A stretch of 64,000 nt of DNA from Deinococcus radiotolerans (GTDB lineage: Bacteria > Deinococcota > Deinococci > Deinococcales > Deinococcaceae). Positions 1-12,234 of the stretch are shown here, piece by piece. The translations under genes and the position numbers were made by a program. The first letter of the stretch is position 1. Each line of letters begins with the position of its first letter. The notes below the pieces were generated by a model, which was given only the letters and a program-made list of their open reading frames with translations, did not search any database and was not told the origin of the DNA. The stretch lies in NCBI RefSeq assembly GCF_014647435.1, contig NZ_BMPE01000001.1, forward strand, positions 682,001 through 746,000. The letters are read 5' to 3'.

Positions 1-1330
<1,330 letters not shown>

Positions 1331-1373
1331 GACTCCCCCCTTCCATCACCCATCACCCATCTCCCATCGACCT

Positions 1374-2651
<1,278 letters not shown>

Positions 2652-2747
2652 TGACCTGCCCTCATGGGGCCCAGGATAGAGGCGGGTGGGCAGGATCAAC
2701 CGGACGCGGGGGTGCAGAGGGCTAGGGGTGTGCCCCGCACCCCCGCG

Positions 2748-3290
2748 TCACCCAGTCAGCCAGCGCCGGATCAACGCCGCACTGCGCGCCGGGCTCAGCC
2801 CTGACACGTCCAGTGTGGGTGCAGGCCATCCGCTGCGGTGTCCAGTCAGCCAGCGGTCCCACTTCATGTCCGGCCATCCTCCCTGCGTGATCACGTCCGG
2901 GCGCCACAGCGGGTCGTGGTGGTGCAGGCGCAGCCACGCCGACCAGTTCAGGACATCCTGCGTGTCCTGCCCGTCGCCGCGCGTCCGCAGGCGAGTGATG
3001 CGCTCGACATCGCCGACGTCCAGCAGGGCGTGACGCACCAGCGCCGCGGCGGGCATCGAGGGGGCGGCCAGTACCTCACCCAGCGGACACGGTCCGAGCA
3101 GCCCGAGAGTCCGCCCCGTGCCCAGAGAGGCCCGGATCCACTCATCGGTCAGCTGCTGCCGCTCGGCTGTCCCACCACCCCGCCACCGCTCGTCGAAGTC
3201 GTGCCAGTCGATCTCCGGGCAGGCGCCTTTCAGGTGCAGCAGCAGCTTGGTCTTTCCAACGCCGGACGCTCCGGCCAGCACGATCAGCAT
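2748..3290 (-). CDS. P-loop NTPase / kinase-like protein
   Basis: 180-residue protein with a clear Walker A motif, GASGVGKTK, starting at residue 7 and consistent with a small-molecule kinase or ATP-binding AAA-like fold. The ATG at 3290 places the P-loop at the usual distance from the N terminus; the frame continues upstream to 3383 but that extension is unlikely. No Walker B or lid motif is obvious. Residues downstream are Trp- and Arg-rich. It is transcribed divergently from the monooxygenase gene at 3392. Substrate unknown. Confidence 0.6.
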   Translation of the reverse strand: MLIVLAGASGVGKTKLLLHLKGACPEIDWHDFDERWRGGGTAERQQLTDEWIRASLGTGRTLGLLGPCPLGEVLAAPSMPAAALVRHALLDVGDVERITRLRTRGDGQDTQDVLNWSAWLRLHHHDPLWRPDVITQGGWPDMKWDRWLTGHRSGWPAPTLDVSGLSPARSAALIRRWLTG

Positions 3291-3391
3291 GCGCTGACTC
3301 TGACAGGCCCAGGCCCGGCAGGCATCCGTCACCTGACCTACCGTGACCACGCACAGCTTCTCCCCGCGCGGGGGGGCGCACACTGCCGGGC

Positions 3392-4441
3392 ATGAGCGTT
3401 CCCTCTCCCCTGCCCCTGTCCGTGCTTGATCTCGTGCCCGTACCGCTGGGGTCCAGCGCCGCCGAGTCAGTGGAGGCCGCCCTGGCGTACGCGAAAGCCG
3501 CCGAGGACGCCGGATACGAGCGGTACTGGGTGGCCGAGCATCACAACATGGGCGCGCTGGCGTCCAGCGTGCCGCTGGCGGTGCTCTCGGCCGCGTCGCA
3601 GCGTACCAGTCGCATCCGCCTGGGCTCGGGCGGCGTGATGCTCCCCAACCACGCGCCCCTCAGTGTGGCGGAAGGCTACCGGCTGCTGTCGGCCCTCGCG
3701 CCGGACCGCGTGGACCTGGGCCTGGGCCGCGCCCCGGGCACGGACGGCCGCACGGCCCGCGCGCTAAGGGGCGCGCAGGGGTTGATGGAGGAGTCCTTCG
3801 AGCGGCAACTCTCGGACCTGATGGCCTTCGGCACCGGGCGGTACCCCGCCGGGCACCCCTTCGCGGGGACCGTGGCGGCCCCGGCCGGCGAGGGGCTGTT
3901 CCCGCCGCTGTGGATTCTGAGCAGCAGCGGCTACGGCGCGCACGTCGCCGCCAAGGCCGGGGCGGGTCTGGCGTTCGCGTGGCACATCAACCCGGACACC
4001 GCGCAGGCCCGCGCCGCCGCCGACGCGTACCGCCGCGCCTTCGAGCCGTCCGACGCGTTCCCGCAGGCGCGCGTCCTCGTGGCCGCGAGCGTCGTCACCG
4101 CCCCCACCGCCGAGGAAGCCGAGGAACTCAGCCTGCCACTCGGCCTGATGTTCCTGCGCCTCACAAGGGGCGAGAGCGCCCCCTACCCCACCGTCGCCGA
4201 GGCGAAAGCGTACCCGTACACCCCGCAGGAGCGCGCCCTGGCTGACAGCATGCGCCGCCGCGCCATCATCGGTGATCCCGGCGCGGTCGCCGCGCGCCTG
4301 CACGCCCTGGCCCACGACACGGCCGCCGACGAACTGATCGTCAGCCTGAACATCCCCGACCCCGCCCAGCGCCGCGAGGCCCTGAAGCTCGTCATGGACG
4401 CCGTCCGCGCGCAGGAAGCGCAGACCCTCAGTCTCGCGTGA
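3392..4441 (+). CDS. LLM-class (luciferase-like) flavin monooxygenase
   Basis: 349-residue bacterial-luciferase-family oxidoreductase of the MsnO8-like group, predicted to use reduced FMN or F420. Diagnostic stretches are the N-terminal [11 protein letters not shown] barrel strand, RYWVAEHHN (residues about 44-52), [16 protein letters not shown], and [14 protein letters not shown]. Length is typical. The 3' end overlaps by 14 bp the end of the convergent membrane protein gene. Substrate cannot be told from sequence. Confidence 0.85.
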   Translation: MSVPSPLPLSVLDLVPVPLGSSAAESVEAALAYAKAAEDAGYERYWVAEHHNMGALASSVPLAVLSAASQRTSRIRLGSGGVMLPNHAPLSVAEGYRLLSALAPDRVDLGLGRAPGTDGRTARALRGAQGLMEESFERQLSDLMAFGTGRYPAGHPFAGTVAAPAGEGLFPPLWILSSSGYGAHVAAKAGAGLAFAWHINPDTAQARAAADAYRRAFEPSDAFPQARVLVAASVVTAPTAEEAEELSLPLGLMFLRLTRGESAPYPTVAEAKAYPYTPQERALADSMRRRAIIGDPGAVAARLHALAHDTAADELIVSLNIPDPAQRREALKLVMDAVRAQEAQTLSLA

Positions 4442-4820
4442 CTGAAGGCTCATCGACCCGAGGCTGTAGGGAACGGAAAGCCGCCCGGCCGATGAGACCC
4501 GCCACAGTGAGCAACCCGCCGATCCAGCACCAGAACCACAGACTCAGCTGCAGATCGCCCCAGCAGAGCCCAGGGAAGTTCGGCGCCGTGAGTGCAGCGC
4601 AACTCCCGTAGTGGACATCCCACCAGGTTTCAACCCACATGATCAGCATCGGCAGCAGGAGCAGGCAGGCGGCGTAATGAACCGGGACGACGACGTGCCC
4701 CCACCACCGGGGCCGCCCGCGAAGCCAGAGGCGTCGTCGCCGAACGGTCAGCGGGCAGGTCAGGAGCGGAACGCCAAGGTACAGCAGAAGGGGATGAAGG
4801 AGCAGTTGAAGGTCGGACAC
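4428..4820 (-). CDS. Small integral membrane protein, unknown
   Basis: 130 residues with three or four hydrophobic segments (near residues 5-22, 45-65, 85-110) separated by Arg/Trp-rich loops, so an inner-membrane protein. GTG at 4820 is the start used here and no strong ribosome site is seen. It lies 43 nt downstream of the MFS gene on the same strand and overlaps the 3' end of the opposing monooxygenase gene. I do not recognise the family. Confidence 0.5.
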   Translation of the reverse strand: MSDLQLLLHPLLLYLGVPLLTCPLTVRRRRLWLRGRPRWWGHVVVPVHYAACLLLLPMLIMWVETWWDVHYGSCAALTAPNFPGLCWGDLQLSLWFWCWIGGLLTVAGLIGRAAFRSLQPRVDEPSVTRD

Positions 4821-4863
4821 GCCGTCATGGTGCTCATCGGTCCGACCTCCTGCCGTCCATCTT

Positions 4864-6027
4864 TCAGCTGAACTGCACCTTCTGCGGTTCGGGCAGGCGC
4901 GCGGCGATGATCGCGCTGGGAATCAGGAGGCTCAGGGCGGCCAGCGCGGCGGTGGTGGGGCTGGTCGCGTCCGCCAGCGCGCCCACGAGGAACACGAGGA
5001 GGCCCGCGAAACCCCACGAGAAGCCCATCATGATCGAACTGGCGACCGCGACGTGGCCAGGGGCGTACTCCTGCGCGGTGACGACGCCCACGGGGATGCT
5101 GGCGTTCACGGCGGCGCCCACAATGAAGGTCAGGGGGTAGAACCACCAGTGGGCGGGGCTGGAGAGGATCAGCAGCGCGAAGAAGGGGATGGTGGTGAGG
5201 ATCGCGCCGCGCAGGACGGTCACGCGGCCCACGCGGTCGCTGAGGCGGCCACCGACAATGCCGCCGATGGCGCTGGCGACGGAGTACACGGCGAGCGTGA
5301 TGGCGACCTCGCGCGCGCCGAAACCCCGGGCGAGGAGCATGAAGGGCAGCATGGCGTTGTACCCCATGCTGGCCAGCGAGCGCAGAACGGCCATGGCCCA
5401 CAGCCACACCAGGGGCCCACGGAAGATGCCCGCGTAGTCGCGCAGGGGAATCCGTTTGGCCTTCTGCACGCCGCTGGGCGTGACGGCGAAGGTGATCGCG
5501 GCGATCACGACCCCAATCAGCGCGAACCATGGCAGGTGCGTCAGGCCCACGCCCGCGAAGACGGGGCCGAGGGCCATGCCGGCGGTGCCGCCCGCGCTGA
5601 ACAGACTGGCCCACAGGCCGCGTTTGTCGGGCGGGCTGTGCTGCGCGACGTACGCGGCCCCGGCGGGGTGGAAGAAGCCGCTGCCGAAGCCCGCCACCGC
5701 GACGAGCAGCACGAGCGCCCCGAACCACGGCACGAAGCCCATCAGGGTCAGGCCGATGCCAGTCATCAGTGGGCCGAGCGCGGCGGCGTAGCGGCGGTCG
5801 AGGCGTTCGCCGATGATGCCCAGCACGGGCTGGAGGACGCTGCTGGTCAGGGAGTACACGCTGCCCAGGAAGGTCACGGCAGCGATGCTGACGCCGTACT
5901 TGGCCTGCAGGGCGGGCGTGAGGGGCGTGAGCATGGCGCTGTACGCGTCGTTGATGAAGTGCCCGGCGGTCACGGCCACCGCGATCGCGGCGGCGTGGCG
6001 GGTGGTGGTGCTCAGAGTGGCCTGCAT
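4864..6027 (-). CDS. MFS transporter, fosmidomycin-resistance (Fsr)-like
   Basis: 387 residues with about 12 hydrophobic segments. The N-terminal pattern AGHFINDAYSAMLTPLTPALQ and the following GSVYSLTSSVLQPVLG resemble Fsr-type drug efflux pumps. GSGFFHPAGAAYV is the matching motif at the end of the first helical bundle. A TAGGGT -10 box sits 8 nt upstream of the ATG, suggesting a leaderless transcript. Drug efflux is inferred from family; the actual substrate is unknown. Confidence 0.8.
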   Translation of the reverse strand: MQATLSTTTRHAAAIAVAVTAGHFINDAYSAMLTPLTPALQAKYGVSIAAVTFLGSVYSLTSSVLQPVLGIIGERLDRRYAAALGPLMTGIGLTLMGFVPWFGALVLLVAVAGFGSGFFHPAGAAYVAQHSPPDKRGLWASLFSAGGTAGMALGPVFAGVGLTHLPWFALIGVVIAAITFAVTPSGVQKAKRIPLRDYAGIFRGPLVWLWAMAVLRSLASMGYNAMLPFMLLARGFGAREVAITLAVYSVASAIGGIVGGRLSDRVGRVTVLRGAILTTIPFFALLILSSPAHWWFYPLTFIVGAAVNASIPVGVVTAQEYAPGHVAVASSIMMGFSWGFAGLLVFLVGALADATSPTTAALAALSLLIPSAIIAARLPEPQKVQFS

Positions 6028-6232
6028 ACCCCGTCACCCTACGCCCCGCGCGGCGCCAGGATCGCGGGTGTCCCCGGCGGGGTTCCCGGGCCTTCTCCGC
6101 CCATGCGCCGTGGGGGCACCCACTGCCTGAACCTGGGGTGAAGACCGCTTTCACCGCTGGCAGTGGAAGATGAGGGGTGGTTGTCCGCACTGTTCGTTCC
6201 GTCGTTGTCTGATTCCGCTGGAGGGCCCGTTC

Positions 6233-6763
6233 ATGCTCGACTCGTTCCGCACGGCCATCGCCGAGGTGCTGCCCAGCGCCGAGGCGGTTCATTCCCGCCT
6301 GAGCATCCTGCCGTACCGGGACCGGGTGAACGTGGCGGGGTACTTCAGTTCCGCGCTGCCCGAGGTGGACGTGCTGATCACCACGCCGGGCGCGGAGAGC
6401 CTGACGCACGAACTGAGCCGCCTGCGGGGCGTGCCCAGCGTGTCCCTGGCCCGGGTAGGCGGGCGGTGGCTGCTGGTCGGCGGACCGCTGGAGAAACCCG
6501 GGCAGATCCGGCCCCTGCGGCAGCAGGTGCAGGCGGCCGTGATCAGCCTGGAACTCGAGGACGGCCTGCCTGAACTGGCCGCGCTGATCCTCGCGGATCA
6601 CCAGTCGTGGCAGGTGGCGGCCATTGCCGCTGCCGTGCAGCGCACCGATGAGTCGGGGCACGTGCGGCTGTCCCTGCTGAACGTGCCGGTCATCAGTCCG
6701 GTCGTGCTGGCGGGCACGCCGCAGGGCCTGGTGTTCGAGCGGCGCCTGCCCGGCCTCGCCTGA
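6233..6763 (+). CDS. Conserved hypothetical protein (possible degenerate phosphoribosyltransferase fold)
   Basis: 176-residue soluble protein. The ATG at 6233 has a GGAGGG ribosome site; the frame upstream to 6170 is Cys/Arg-rich and unlikely to be translated. Alternating strands such as EVDVLITTPGAES and VSLARVGGRWLLVGGPL resemble an adenine-phosphoribosyltransferase-like core, but there is no PRPP-binding loop with an acidic pair, so catalysis is doubtful. Upstream, at about 6142-6160, an imperfect palindrome GGTGAA-N7-TTCACC could be an operator. Function unknown. Confidence 0.5.
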   Translation: MLDSFRTAIAEVLPSAEAVHSRLSILPYRDRVNVAGYFSSALPEVDVLITTPGAESLTHELSRLRGVPSVSLARVGGRWLLVGGPLEKPGQIRPLRQQVQAAVISLELEDGLPELAALILADHQSWQVAAIAAAVQRTDESGHVRLSLLNVPVISPVVLAGTPQGLVFERRLPGLA

Positions 6764-6897
6764 CGTGAGTCCCGGCTGGACCGGGGGCGCCCGGGCGAAC
6801 TGCCTCAGATGAAGCAGGTACCGCCTGTCCTGACGCGGCGTTCTGGACACCCCGGATTTACGCGGTTCAAGGGGAGAACCTGGAAGGCGGCCGGGGG

Positions 6898-6938
6898 ACC
6901 TGACTCACCCGGCTCCCCGTTCGGGGCGTGGGTCAGGT
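6898..6938. terminator. Hairpin between convergent genes
   Basis: A long GC-rich stem with arms beginning ACCTGACTCACC and ending GGGTCAGGT overlaps the last codons of the reductase gene. It separates that gene from the plus-strand gene ending at 6763. There is no clear T-tract. Confidence 0.45.
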
Positions 6939-8015
6939 GGTCCGCTGCGCCCGATGGTACGGGGCGGCCAGGGCCGGTTCGGCACCCAGGTCGCGGGCGG
7001 CAGCCTGAACCCAGTGGGGGTCGCCCAGCATGGGGCGGGCCAGGGCGATCAGGTCAGCGTCCCCGTTGCGCAGGATGCCCTCGGCGCGTTCTGGCGTGTC
7101 GATCATGCCGACGGTCATGACCGTCAGGTCGGGCACAGCGACCTTCACCTGCGCGGCGAACGGCGTCTGGTAGGCGGGACCGGGCGTGATCTGCTGGTCC
7201 GGCGTCAGGCCCCCGCTGCTGAGGTCCAGCGCGTCCACGCCCTCGCGTTCCAGCAGGCCCGCCAGGACCACGGTCTGTGATTCGTCCCAGCCGCCAGGCG
7301 CCCAGTCAGTGGCGCTCAGACGCACGAACAGCGGCTTGTGGTGCGGCCAGACCTCGCGCACGGCGCGCGTGACCTCCAGCAGGAGGCGAATGCGGTTCTC
7401 GAAACTGCCGCCGTACTCGTCCGTGCGGCTGTTCGCCAGCGGGGAGAGGAACTGGTGCAGCAGATAGCCGTGCGCGGCGTGAATTTCGACCACGTCGAAG
7501 CCCGCGATCTCGGCGCGGCGGGTGGCCTGCCGGAAGTCCGCGACCAGCCGCGCGAGGTCCTCCGCGGTCATGGCGTGCGGCTGGGGGAACACGTCGTTGT
7601 ACGCGGTACTGTCGGGGCCGATCACGTCCCAGCCGCCACGTTCGGGCGGCACGGCGCCGCGTCCGCGCCATGGGGCGTAGGTGCTGGCCTTGCGGCCGGC
7701 GTGCGCCAGCTGCACGCCGATCAGTCCGCCCTGGGCATGCACGAAGTCCGTCACGCGGCCCAGCGGGGTGATCTGCCGGTCCTCCCACAGGCCCAGGTCC
7801 TCGGGGCTGATGCGGCCTTCCGGGCTGACGGCGGTGGCTTCCGTGAAGATCAGGCCCGTCCCGGCCAGCGCGTACTGCCCCAGGTGCACGAGGTGGAAGT
7901 CGTTGGCCAGCCCGCCCTGCGCGGAGTACATGCACATGGGAGACACGACCACGCGGTTGGGCAGCGTGACGCCGCGGAGTTTCAGCGGCTGGAACAGGAG
8001 GGGGCCGTCAGTCAT
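6933..8015 (-). CDS. namA: NADH:flavin oxidoreductase, YqjM/NamA-type old yellow enzyme
   Basis: 360-residue FMN-dependent ene-reductase reducing activated C=C bonds. Landmarks are the N-terminal PLKLRGVTLPNR, VVSPMCMYSA with the YqjM-type active-site Cys (about residue 27), GVQLAHAGRKAS, and EIHAAHGYLLHQFLSP with the substrate-binding His pair. The C-terminal MIDTPERAEGILRNGDADLIALARPMLGDP binds the FMN phosphate. TAGATT at 8022-8027 lies 6 nt before the ATG (leaderless). Monocistronic. Physiological substrate unknown. Confidence 0.88.
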   Translation of the reverse strand: MTDGPLLFQPLKLRGVTLPNRVVVSPMCMYSAQGGLANDFHLVHLGQYALAGTGLIFTEATAVSPEGRISPEDLGLWEDRQITPLGRVTDFVHAQGGLIGVQLAHAGRKASTYAPWRGRGAVPPERGGWDVIGPDSTAYNDVFPQPHAMTAEDLARLVADFRQATRRAEIAGFDVVEIHAAHGYLLHQFLSPLANSRTDEYGGSFENRIRLLLEVTRAVREVWPHHKPLFVRLSATDWAPGGWDESQTVVLAGLLEREGVDALDLSSGGLTPDQQITPGPAYQTPFAAQVKVAVPDLTVMTVGMIDTPERAEGILRNGDADLIALARPMLGDPHWVQAAARDLGAEPALAAPYHRAQRTT

Positions 8016-8105
8016 GCGTCGAATCTAGGCCCGCGTGCGCGGTCCGCGCCAGTCCCGCCCCGTTCACGCGTCCCTGAGAGTGGGCGCGCGTCAGCGTCCA
8101 GAATG

Positions 8106-8690
8106 TCAGCGGCGCGCCTGCCAGCGGGCGCGCGCCTGCTGCGCCTGCGCCCCCGCGAGCGTCCAGAAGGCCAGTTCCAGATGGCGTAACCGTGCGGCGT
8201 CCGCACCAGGGCGGGTAGGCTGGCGGTAGGGCGTCGCCTCCAGCCGCACGAGCAGATTCTGGTCCGCGCCCAGCGCGTGCCCCTGCTCGGCCGCGAGGAG
8301 CACCTCGGACTCCGGCGCGGTGCGAGCGGCGGTCACGAGCGCCGCGTACGCTCCGGACAGCTCCTGTAGGGCCCGGACGTCCGGCACGTATACCCAGGGG
8401 CCGTGGTCGCCCAGCAGGGCCAGGAAGCCCGTCCACTCGGCGCGCAGCACCGCCGGCACGACCTCCCGCGCGGGGGTGTCGGGCGCCAGCCAGGGGCGCA
8501 CGCCCAGCAGGTCAGAGCGCAGCCAGCGTTCGCCCGAGAATTCCGCCCCGGCCCGCACGGCCTCGCTGGGGCCACTAACGTCGCGCAGTTCCGCCAGATG
8601 CGCCTGCCGCGCCCGCGCCCCCTCCGTCAGGGGCTGCGAGCGCGGGCGCGGCAGGCCCAGCGCCGCCCAGCGGGCCGACAGGTCCGCCAT
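8106..8690 (-). CDS. Hypothetical protein at the 3' end of the ABC exporter operon
   Basis: 194 residues, soluble, Ala/Arg/Leu-rich, with no recognisable motif. Its ATG overlaps the TGA of the upstream permease by one base (TGATG), so it is translationally coupled and belongs to the ABC-2 operon. It may be a cytoplasmic accessory factor. Codon use matches its neighbours. Confidence 0.55.
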   Translation of the reverse strand: MADLSARWAALGLPRPRSQPLTEGARARQAHLAELRDVSGPSEAVRAGAEFSGERWLRSDLLGVRPWLAPDTPAREVVPAVLRAEWTGFLALLGDHGPWVYVPDVRALQELSGAYAALVTAARTAPESEVLLAAEQGHALGADQNLLVRLEATPYRQPTRPGADAARLRHLELAFWTLAGAQAQQARARWQARR

Positions 8691-9472
8691 CAGCTGCTCG
8701 CGCTGGTGTAACTAGCCACCGCGTACCGCCAGAACCACCGCGTTGCCAGGAGCAGCGCCGCCGCGATCAGCGGGGACGCCAGCCCTCCACCCAGCGCGCC
8801 CGTCAGCGCCTGCGCGGGCACCGTCGTGATGAACGCCACAGGCAGCACGAACGTCAGCACGAACCGCACCGGCACCGGGAACGCCGCCACCGGGAAGCGC
8901 GCCGCGCCGAACACCCCGCTGAACAGTTCCGTGACGTTCTGCGTCTTCACGAACCAGAACGCCGTCGTGCTCAGGCCCAGGTAGATGCAGTACACGATCA
9001 CCACCGCCGACCCGTACAGCACCGCCGCCGCCAGCGCCCCGCCCACGCTGACCTCCAGCCCGGACGCCGCGTACCCGATCAGGCCCAGGCCGATCAGCAG
9101 GTCCGGGAAACGCAGCACGTTCAGGTTCCGGGTACTCACGTTGAACTGCGCATCAATGGGCTTGAGTAATGTGAAATCCATGTTCCCCGTCCGCACGGCC
9201 TCCGCGATCTTCGACATGTTCGGCTGGATGAACACGCTGATCACGCCCTCGGTCAGCATGAAGAAGCCCGTCACGAGCAGCGCCTCCCGGAACGACCAGC
9301 CGCCCACCTGCGTCACGCCCGGCTGACCGAACAGAATGCTGATCCCCAGCAGCGCCACGCCCACCTCACCCAGGCTGGCCAGCACCGCGCCCAGGAAATT
9401 CGCGCGGTACTCCAGCTGCGCCGACAGCGTCGCCCCCAAGAAGATGCGCACGAGGCGCAGGTACCGCTTCAC
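8690..9472 (-). CDS. ABC-2 type permease, DUF990-like (second subunit)
   Basis: 260 residues with six predicted membrane helices and a cytoplasmic N terminus, [26 protein letters not shown], that matches the start of DUF990/ABC2_membrane_6 permeases. It pairs with the permease at 9573-10376 and the ATPase at 10373-11410 as a heteromeric exporter. The two permease genes are separated by about 100 bp containing an inverted repeat (9497-9563). Cargo unknown; relatives are annotated as antibiotic or lipid exporters. Confidence 0.8.
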   Translation of the reverse strand: MKRYLRLVRIFLGATLSAQLEYRANFLGAVLASLGEVGVALLGISILFGQPGVTQVGGWSFREALLVTGFFMLTEGVISVFIQPNMSKIAEAVRTGNMDFTLLKPIDAQFNVSTRNLNVLRFPDLLIGLGLIGYAASGLEVSVGGALAAAVLYGSAVVIVYCIYLGLSTTAFWFVKTQNVTELFSGVFGAARFPVAAFPVPVRFVLTFVLPVAFITTVPAQALTGALGGGLASPLIAAALLLATRWFWRYAVASYTSASS

Positions 9473-9496
9473 TCGGCCCTCCGGGCGGGCTGACGG

Positions 9497-9563
9497 ATGA
9501 TGGTTGATAGTTGATGGACAAACTTCAGACCTTCTCTATCAACCATCAACTGTTGACCATCAA
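9497..9563. repeat. GTTGATGG-type inverted repeat in the permease spacer
   Basis: Left arm GATGGTTGATAGTTGATGG, right arm TCTATCAACCATCAAC followed by another TTGACCATCAAC. It forms a hairpin inside the exporter operon. Related GTTGATGG/CCATCAAC runs occur in other spacers of the window (about 1338-1373, 26303-26354, 33260-33270). Confidence 0.6.
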
Positions 9564-9572
9564 CGGCCCCCC

Positions 9573-10376
9573 TCATGCGCCCACCGCGCCGTATTTGCGC
9601 AGGCCAACGCGCCAGACGATCAGGCGGACCACCCAGAACACCGCCACCCACACGAGGAGCACCAGCGCGCCGCGCCCCGCCTGCGCCAGCGTGGCCTTGC
9701 CCGCCAGGAGCTGCGCGGGGAGGCCCAACATGTACGGGAAGGGCGTCCAGACGGCCACGCGCTGCACCCACTCGGGGTAGAAGGCCAGCGGCGCGAACAT
9801 GCCGCCCAGCGCGGCGTACACCAGCCACACGACCTCCTGGAAGGACGCGCTGCTCTCGGTCCAGAAGGCCAGCAGGCCAATGGCGTACTCGTACAGGAAG
9901 CGCACGCTGAAGCCCAGCGCCGCCAGCCCCAGCGCCGCCGGGTACGCCCACCACTCGCGCGTGAACGACGCCCCCGACAGCCACGTGAACACGCCCACCA
10001 TGACCAGCAGCGGCACGATGCGCACCAGCCGCTCGGCGACGTGAGACGCCACGTGCAGCCACATGGGATCTACCGGGCGCAGCAGCTGCGGCGACAGAGT
10101 CCCCTGCCGGATCTGGAAGTCCAGTTCGTGCGACACCCACACGACCAGCAGCTGCGACACCAACCACGTGGACAGGAAGTACGTGGCGAACTCCGGCGCG
10201 CTGTACCCGCGGATCTGCCCGCCGGGCGCGGCGGCGGCCTGCGCCATCCACACGAGCATCATGACCAGGGACAGCGTGCCCGACAGCATCCAGATGACGA
10301 CCTCGGCGCGGTACTCGGCCATCTCCGCGAAGCGCGTGGCGAACAGTACCCGCGCCTTGAACGCCAGCGCCCTCAC
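9573..10376 (-). CDS. ABC-2 type permease, DUF990-like (first subunit)
   Basis: 267 residues with six hydrophobic segments. The N terminus MRALAFKARVLFATRFAEMAEYRAEVVIWM is typical of ABC-2 permeases of this family. The GTG start at 10376 overlaps the stop of the ATPase gene (GTGA), which indicates coupling. C-terminal hydrophobic stretches with short loops give the usual topology. It works with the partner permease encoded downstream. Confidence 0.8.
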   Translation of the reverse strand: MRALAFKARVLFATRFAEMAEYRAEVVIWMLSGTLSLVMMLVWMAQAAAAPGGQIRGYSAPEFATYFLSTWLVSQLLVVWVSHELDFQIRQGTLSPQLLRPVDPMWLHVASHVAERLVRIVPLLVMVGVFTWLSGASFTREWWAYPAALGLAALGFSVRFLYEYAIGLLAFWTESSASFQEVVWLVYAALGGMFAPLAFYPEWVQRVAVWTPFPYMLGLPAQLLAGKATLAQAGRGALVLLVWVAVFWVVRLIVWRVGLRKYGAVGA

Positions 10377-11410
10377 GCGGGCTCCGGGGTGCGTTCCGGC
10401 TGACCGGCCCGCGCGCCGAACAGGGACGCCATCACGCTCTCGATACTCGGATCCTCCACCGTCAGGTCCGCCACGTCCAGCCCCGCCAGCAGCGCCGCCG
10501 CCCGCTCACTGACCAGCGCGCGCGGCACGGTCAGTTCGGCGCTCAGGCCATCCACGCGCACCTCCGATCCGAAGCGGCCCAGCTCCTCTGCCGTCGCGGG
10601 GCGGCGCAGTTGCAGGCGCACAGTCTTCCCACCGCCACCCTGCTCGGCCAGCCGCGCCAGGTCCCCGTCGAACACCACCTCACCCCGGTCGATCACCAGG
10701 ATGCGCCGCGCCAGGGCGGTCACGTCCGCCATGTAATGACTCGTGAGCATCACCGTCGCCCCATACCGCACGTTGTAGTCCTGCACGAAGGCCCGCACCG
10801 ACTCCTGCATGTTCACGTCCAGCCCGATCGTCGGCTCGTCCAGGAACAGCACCTTCGGGCGGTGCAGCAGCGCCGCCGCCAGCTCGCACTTCATGCGCTC
10901 GCCCAGCGACAGCTTGCGCACCTGCTTCTTAAGAATGCCGTCTAGGCCCAGCACCTCCGTGAACTCGGCCATCGTCGCCCGGAACTCAGCGTCTGGAATC
11001 TCGTAGATCGCCTGGTTCACCAGGAACGAATCCAGCGCCGGCAGGTCCCAGATGAGCTGCTGCTTCTGCCCCATCACCAGCGTGATCTGCCGCAGGAACG
11101 CGTTCTCGCGCCGCCCTGGCTCAAAACCCGCCACGCGCACCTCCCCGCCCGACGGGTGCAGCAGCCCCGACAGCATCTTCAGGGTTGTGGTCTTCCCTGC
11201 CCCGTTCGGCCCCAGGAACCCCACCACCTCGCCCGGCGCGAGATCGAACGACACGCCCCGCACCGCCTCCACCACCCGCGACTTGCGGCTCACGAACGAC
11301 CGCAGGCTGCCCAGGAACCCCGGCTCCTTCTCGTGCACCACGTACCCCTTGCGGAGGTCACGCACCCGCACCGCCGCGTCCCCCACCCCACCCGCCTGAG
11401 TGCCCGTCAT
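10373..11410 (-). CDS. ABC transporter ATPase of the ABC-2 exporter
   Basis: 345 residues from ATG 11410, which has TACCCT 8 nt upstream; an in-frame GTG-like extension to 11437 is less likely. Walker A GPNGAGKTT, Q-loop region around VMGQKQQLIWDL, signature KLSLGERMKCELAAALLHRPKVLFLDEP with Walker B, and the H-loop LTSHYMAD are all intact. The C-terminal 70 residues form the regulatory extension seen in DrrA/NatA-like ATPases. First gene of the exporter operon. Confidence 0.88.
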   Translation of the reverse strand: MTGTQAGGVGDAAVRVRDLRKGYVVHEKEPGFLGSLRSFVSRKSRVVEAVRGVSFDLAPGEVVGFLGPNGAGKTTTLKMLSGLLHPSGGEVRVAGFEPGRRENAFLRQITLVMGQKQQLIWDLPALDSFLVNQAIYEIPDAEFRATMAEFTEVLGLDGILKKQVRKLSLGERMKCELAAALLHRPKVLFLDEPTIGLDVNMQESVRAFVQDYNVRYGATVMLTSHYMADVTALARRILVIDRGEVVFDGDLARLAEQGGGGKTVRLQLRRPATAEELGRFGSEVRVDGLSAELTVPRALVSERAAALLAGLDVADLTVEDPSIESVMASLFGARAGQPERTPEPA

Positions 11411-11498
11411 GATGCCCCAGGGTACGCCAGCACCCAAAACGCCGCCACCCGCTACGCCAGAACGCGTAACGGGTGGTCAAGGAGTCGGCCCCTTCCAG

Positions 11499-11518
11499 CC
11501 TCCCCCATCAAGGGGAGG
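11499..11518. terminator. Short hairpin downstream of rpiA
   Basis: CCTCCCC / GGGGAGG stem about 33 nt past the rpiA stop. A second stem at 11445-11476, built on CCACCCG and CGGGTGG, lies just before the ATPase promoter. Confidence 0.4.
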
Positions 11519-11550
11519 AGCGTAGGAAGGCGGAGTGCCGCTCAGGCCGC

Positions 11551-12234
11551 TCAGCGGGGCGTCAGTTCGGTCACGCCGTCCGGGGCGGCCACGAACGCCC
11601 GCTCGGCCATGCCCAGGAACAGGCCCGTGTCCACGACGCCCAGCGTGCCCTTCAGCTGGCGTTCCAGCGAGGCGATGTCCGTCCCGGCGGGAATCTGCGC
11701 GTCGAAGATGTAGTTGCCGTTGTCCGTCACGTACGGCTGCGCGCCGGGCTGCCGCAGCCGCCCCGACGGGAGGATGGCGCGTAGGCGCTCGATGGTGCTC
11801 AGGAACCCGAAGCGGGCGATCTCGATGGGCAGCGCGGACTTCTCGCCAATCTGCCCCACGACCTTCGTGTGGTCGGCGATCACGACGAACCGCCGCGCCT
11901 GCACCTCGGTCAGCTTCTCGCGCAGCAGCGCCCCGCCCAGACCCTTGATCAGGTCGAGGTTCGGCGCGATCTCATCCGCACCGTCAATCGCGATGTCTAG
12001 CGGGCGCGGATCGAGCGGCTCCACGGGAATGCCCACCTGCCGGGCCAGCACGTCACTGGCCTCGCTGGTCGCCACGCCCACCACGCCCGTCAGTTCACCC
12101 GCCGCGAGTTTCCGGCCAATCTCCTCAATGGCGTACTTCGCAGTGCTGCCCGTCCCCAGGCCCACCCGGTCCCCACTCTTCACGAGGGCCACGGCACGCA
12201 GGGCCGCCTCGCGCTTCAAGACCTCCAGATCCAT
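11551..12234 (-). CDS. rpiA: Ribose-5-phosphate isomerase A
   Basis: 227-residue enzyme interconverting ribose 5-phosphate and ribulose 5-phosphate in the pentose phosphate pathway. The phosphate-binding loop VGLGTGSTAKYAIEEI is near residue 21. The catalytic region DIAIDGADEIAPNLDLIKGLGGALLREK carries the expected Asp and Glu residues. Start ATG 12234 overlaps the bcp stop by one base (TGATG), so the two genes are co-translated. Length is normal. Confidence 0.93.
   Translation of the reverse strand: MDLEVLKREAALRAVALVKSGDRVGLGTGSTAKYAIEEIGRKLAAGELTGVVGVATSEASDVLARQVGIPVEPLDPRPLDIAIDGADEIAPNLDLIKGLGGALLREKLTEVQARRFVVIADHTKVVGQIGEKSALPIEIARFGFLSTIERLRAILPSGRLRQPGAQPYVTDNGNYIFDAQIPAGTDIASLERQLKGTLGVVDTGLFLGMAERAFVAAPDGVTELTPR

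Noticed and set aside
4760..6850. Long minus-strand frame of almost 700 codons
   Set aside because: Arg/Pro/His-rich shadow of the MFS gene caused by high GC; no domain.
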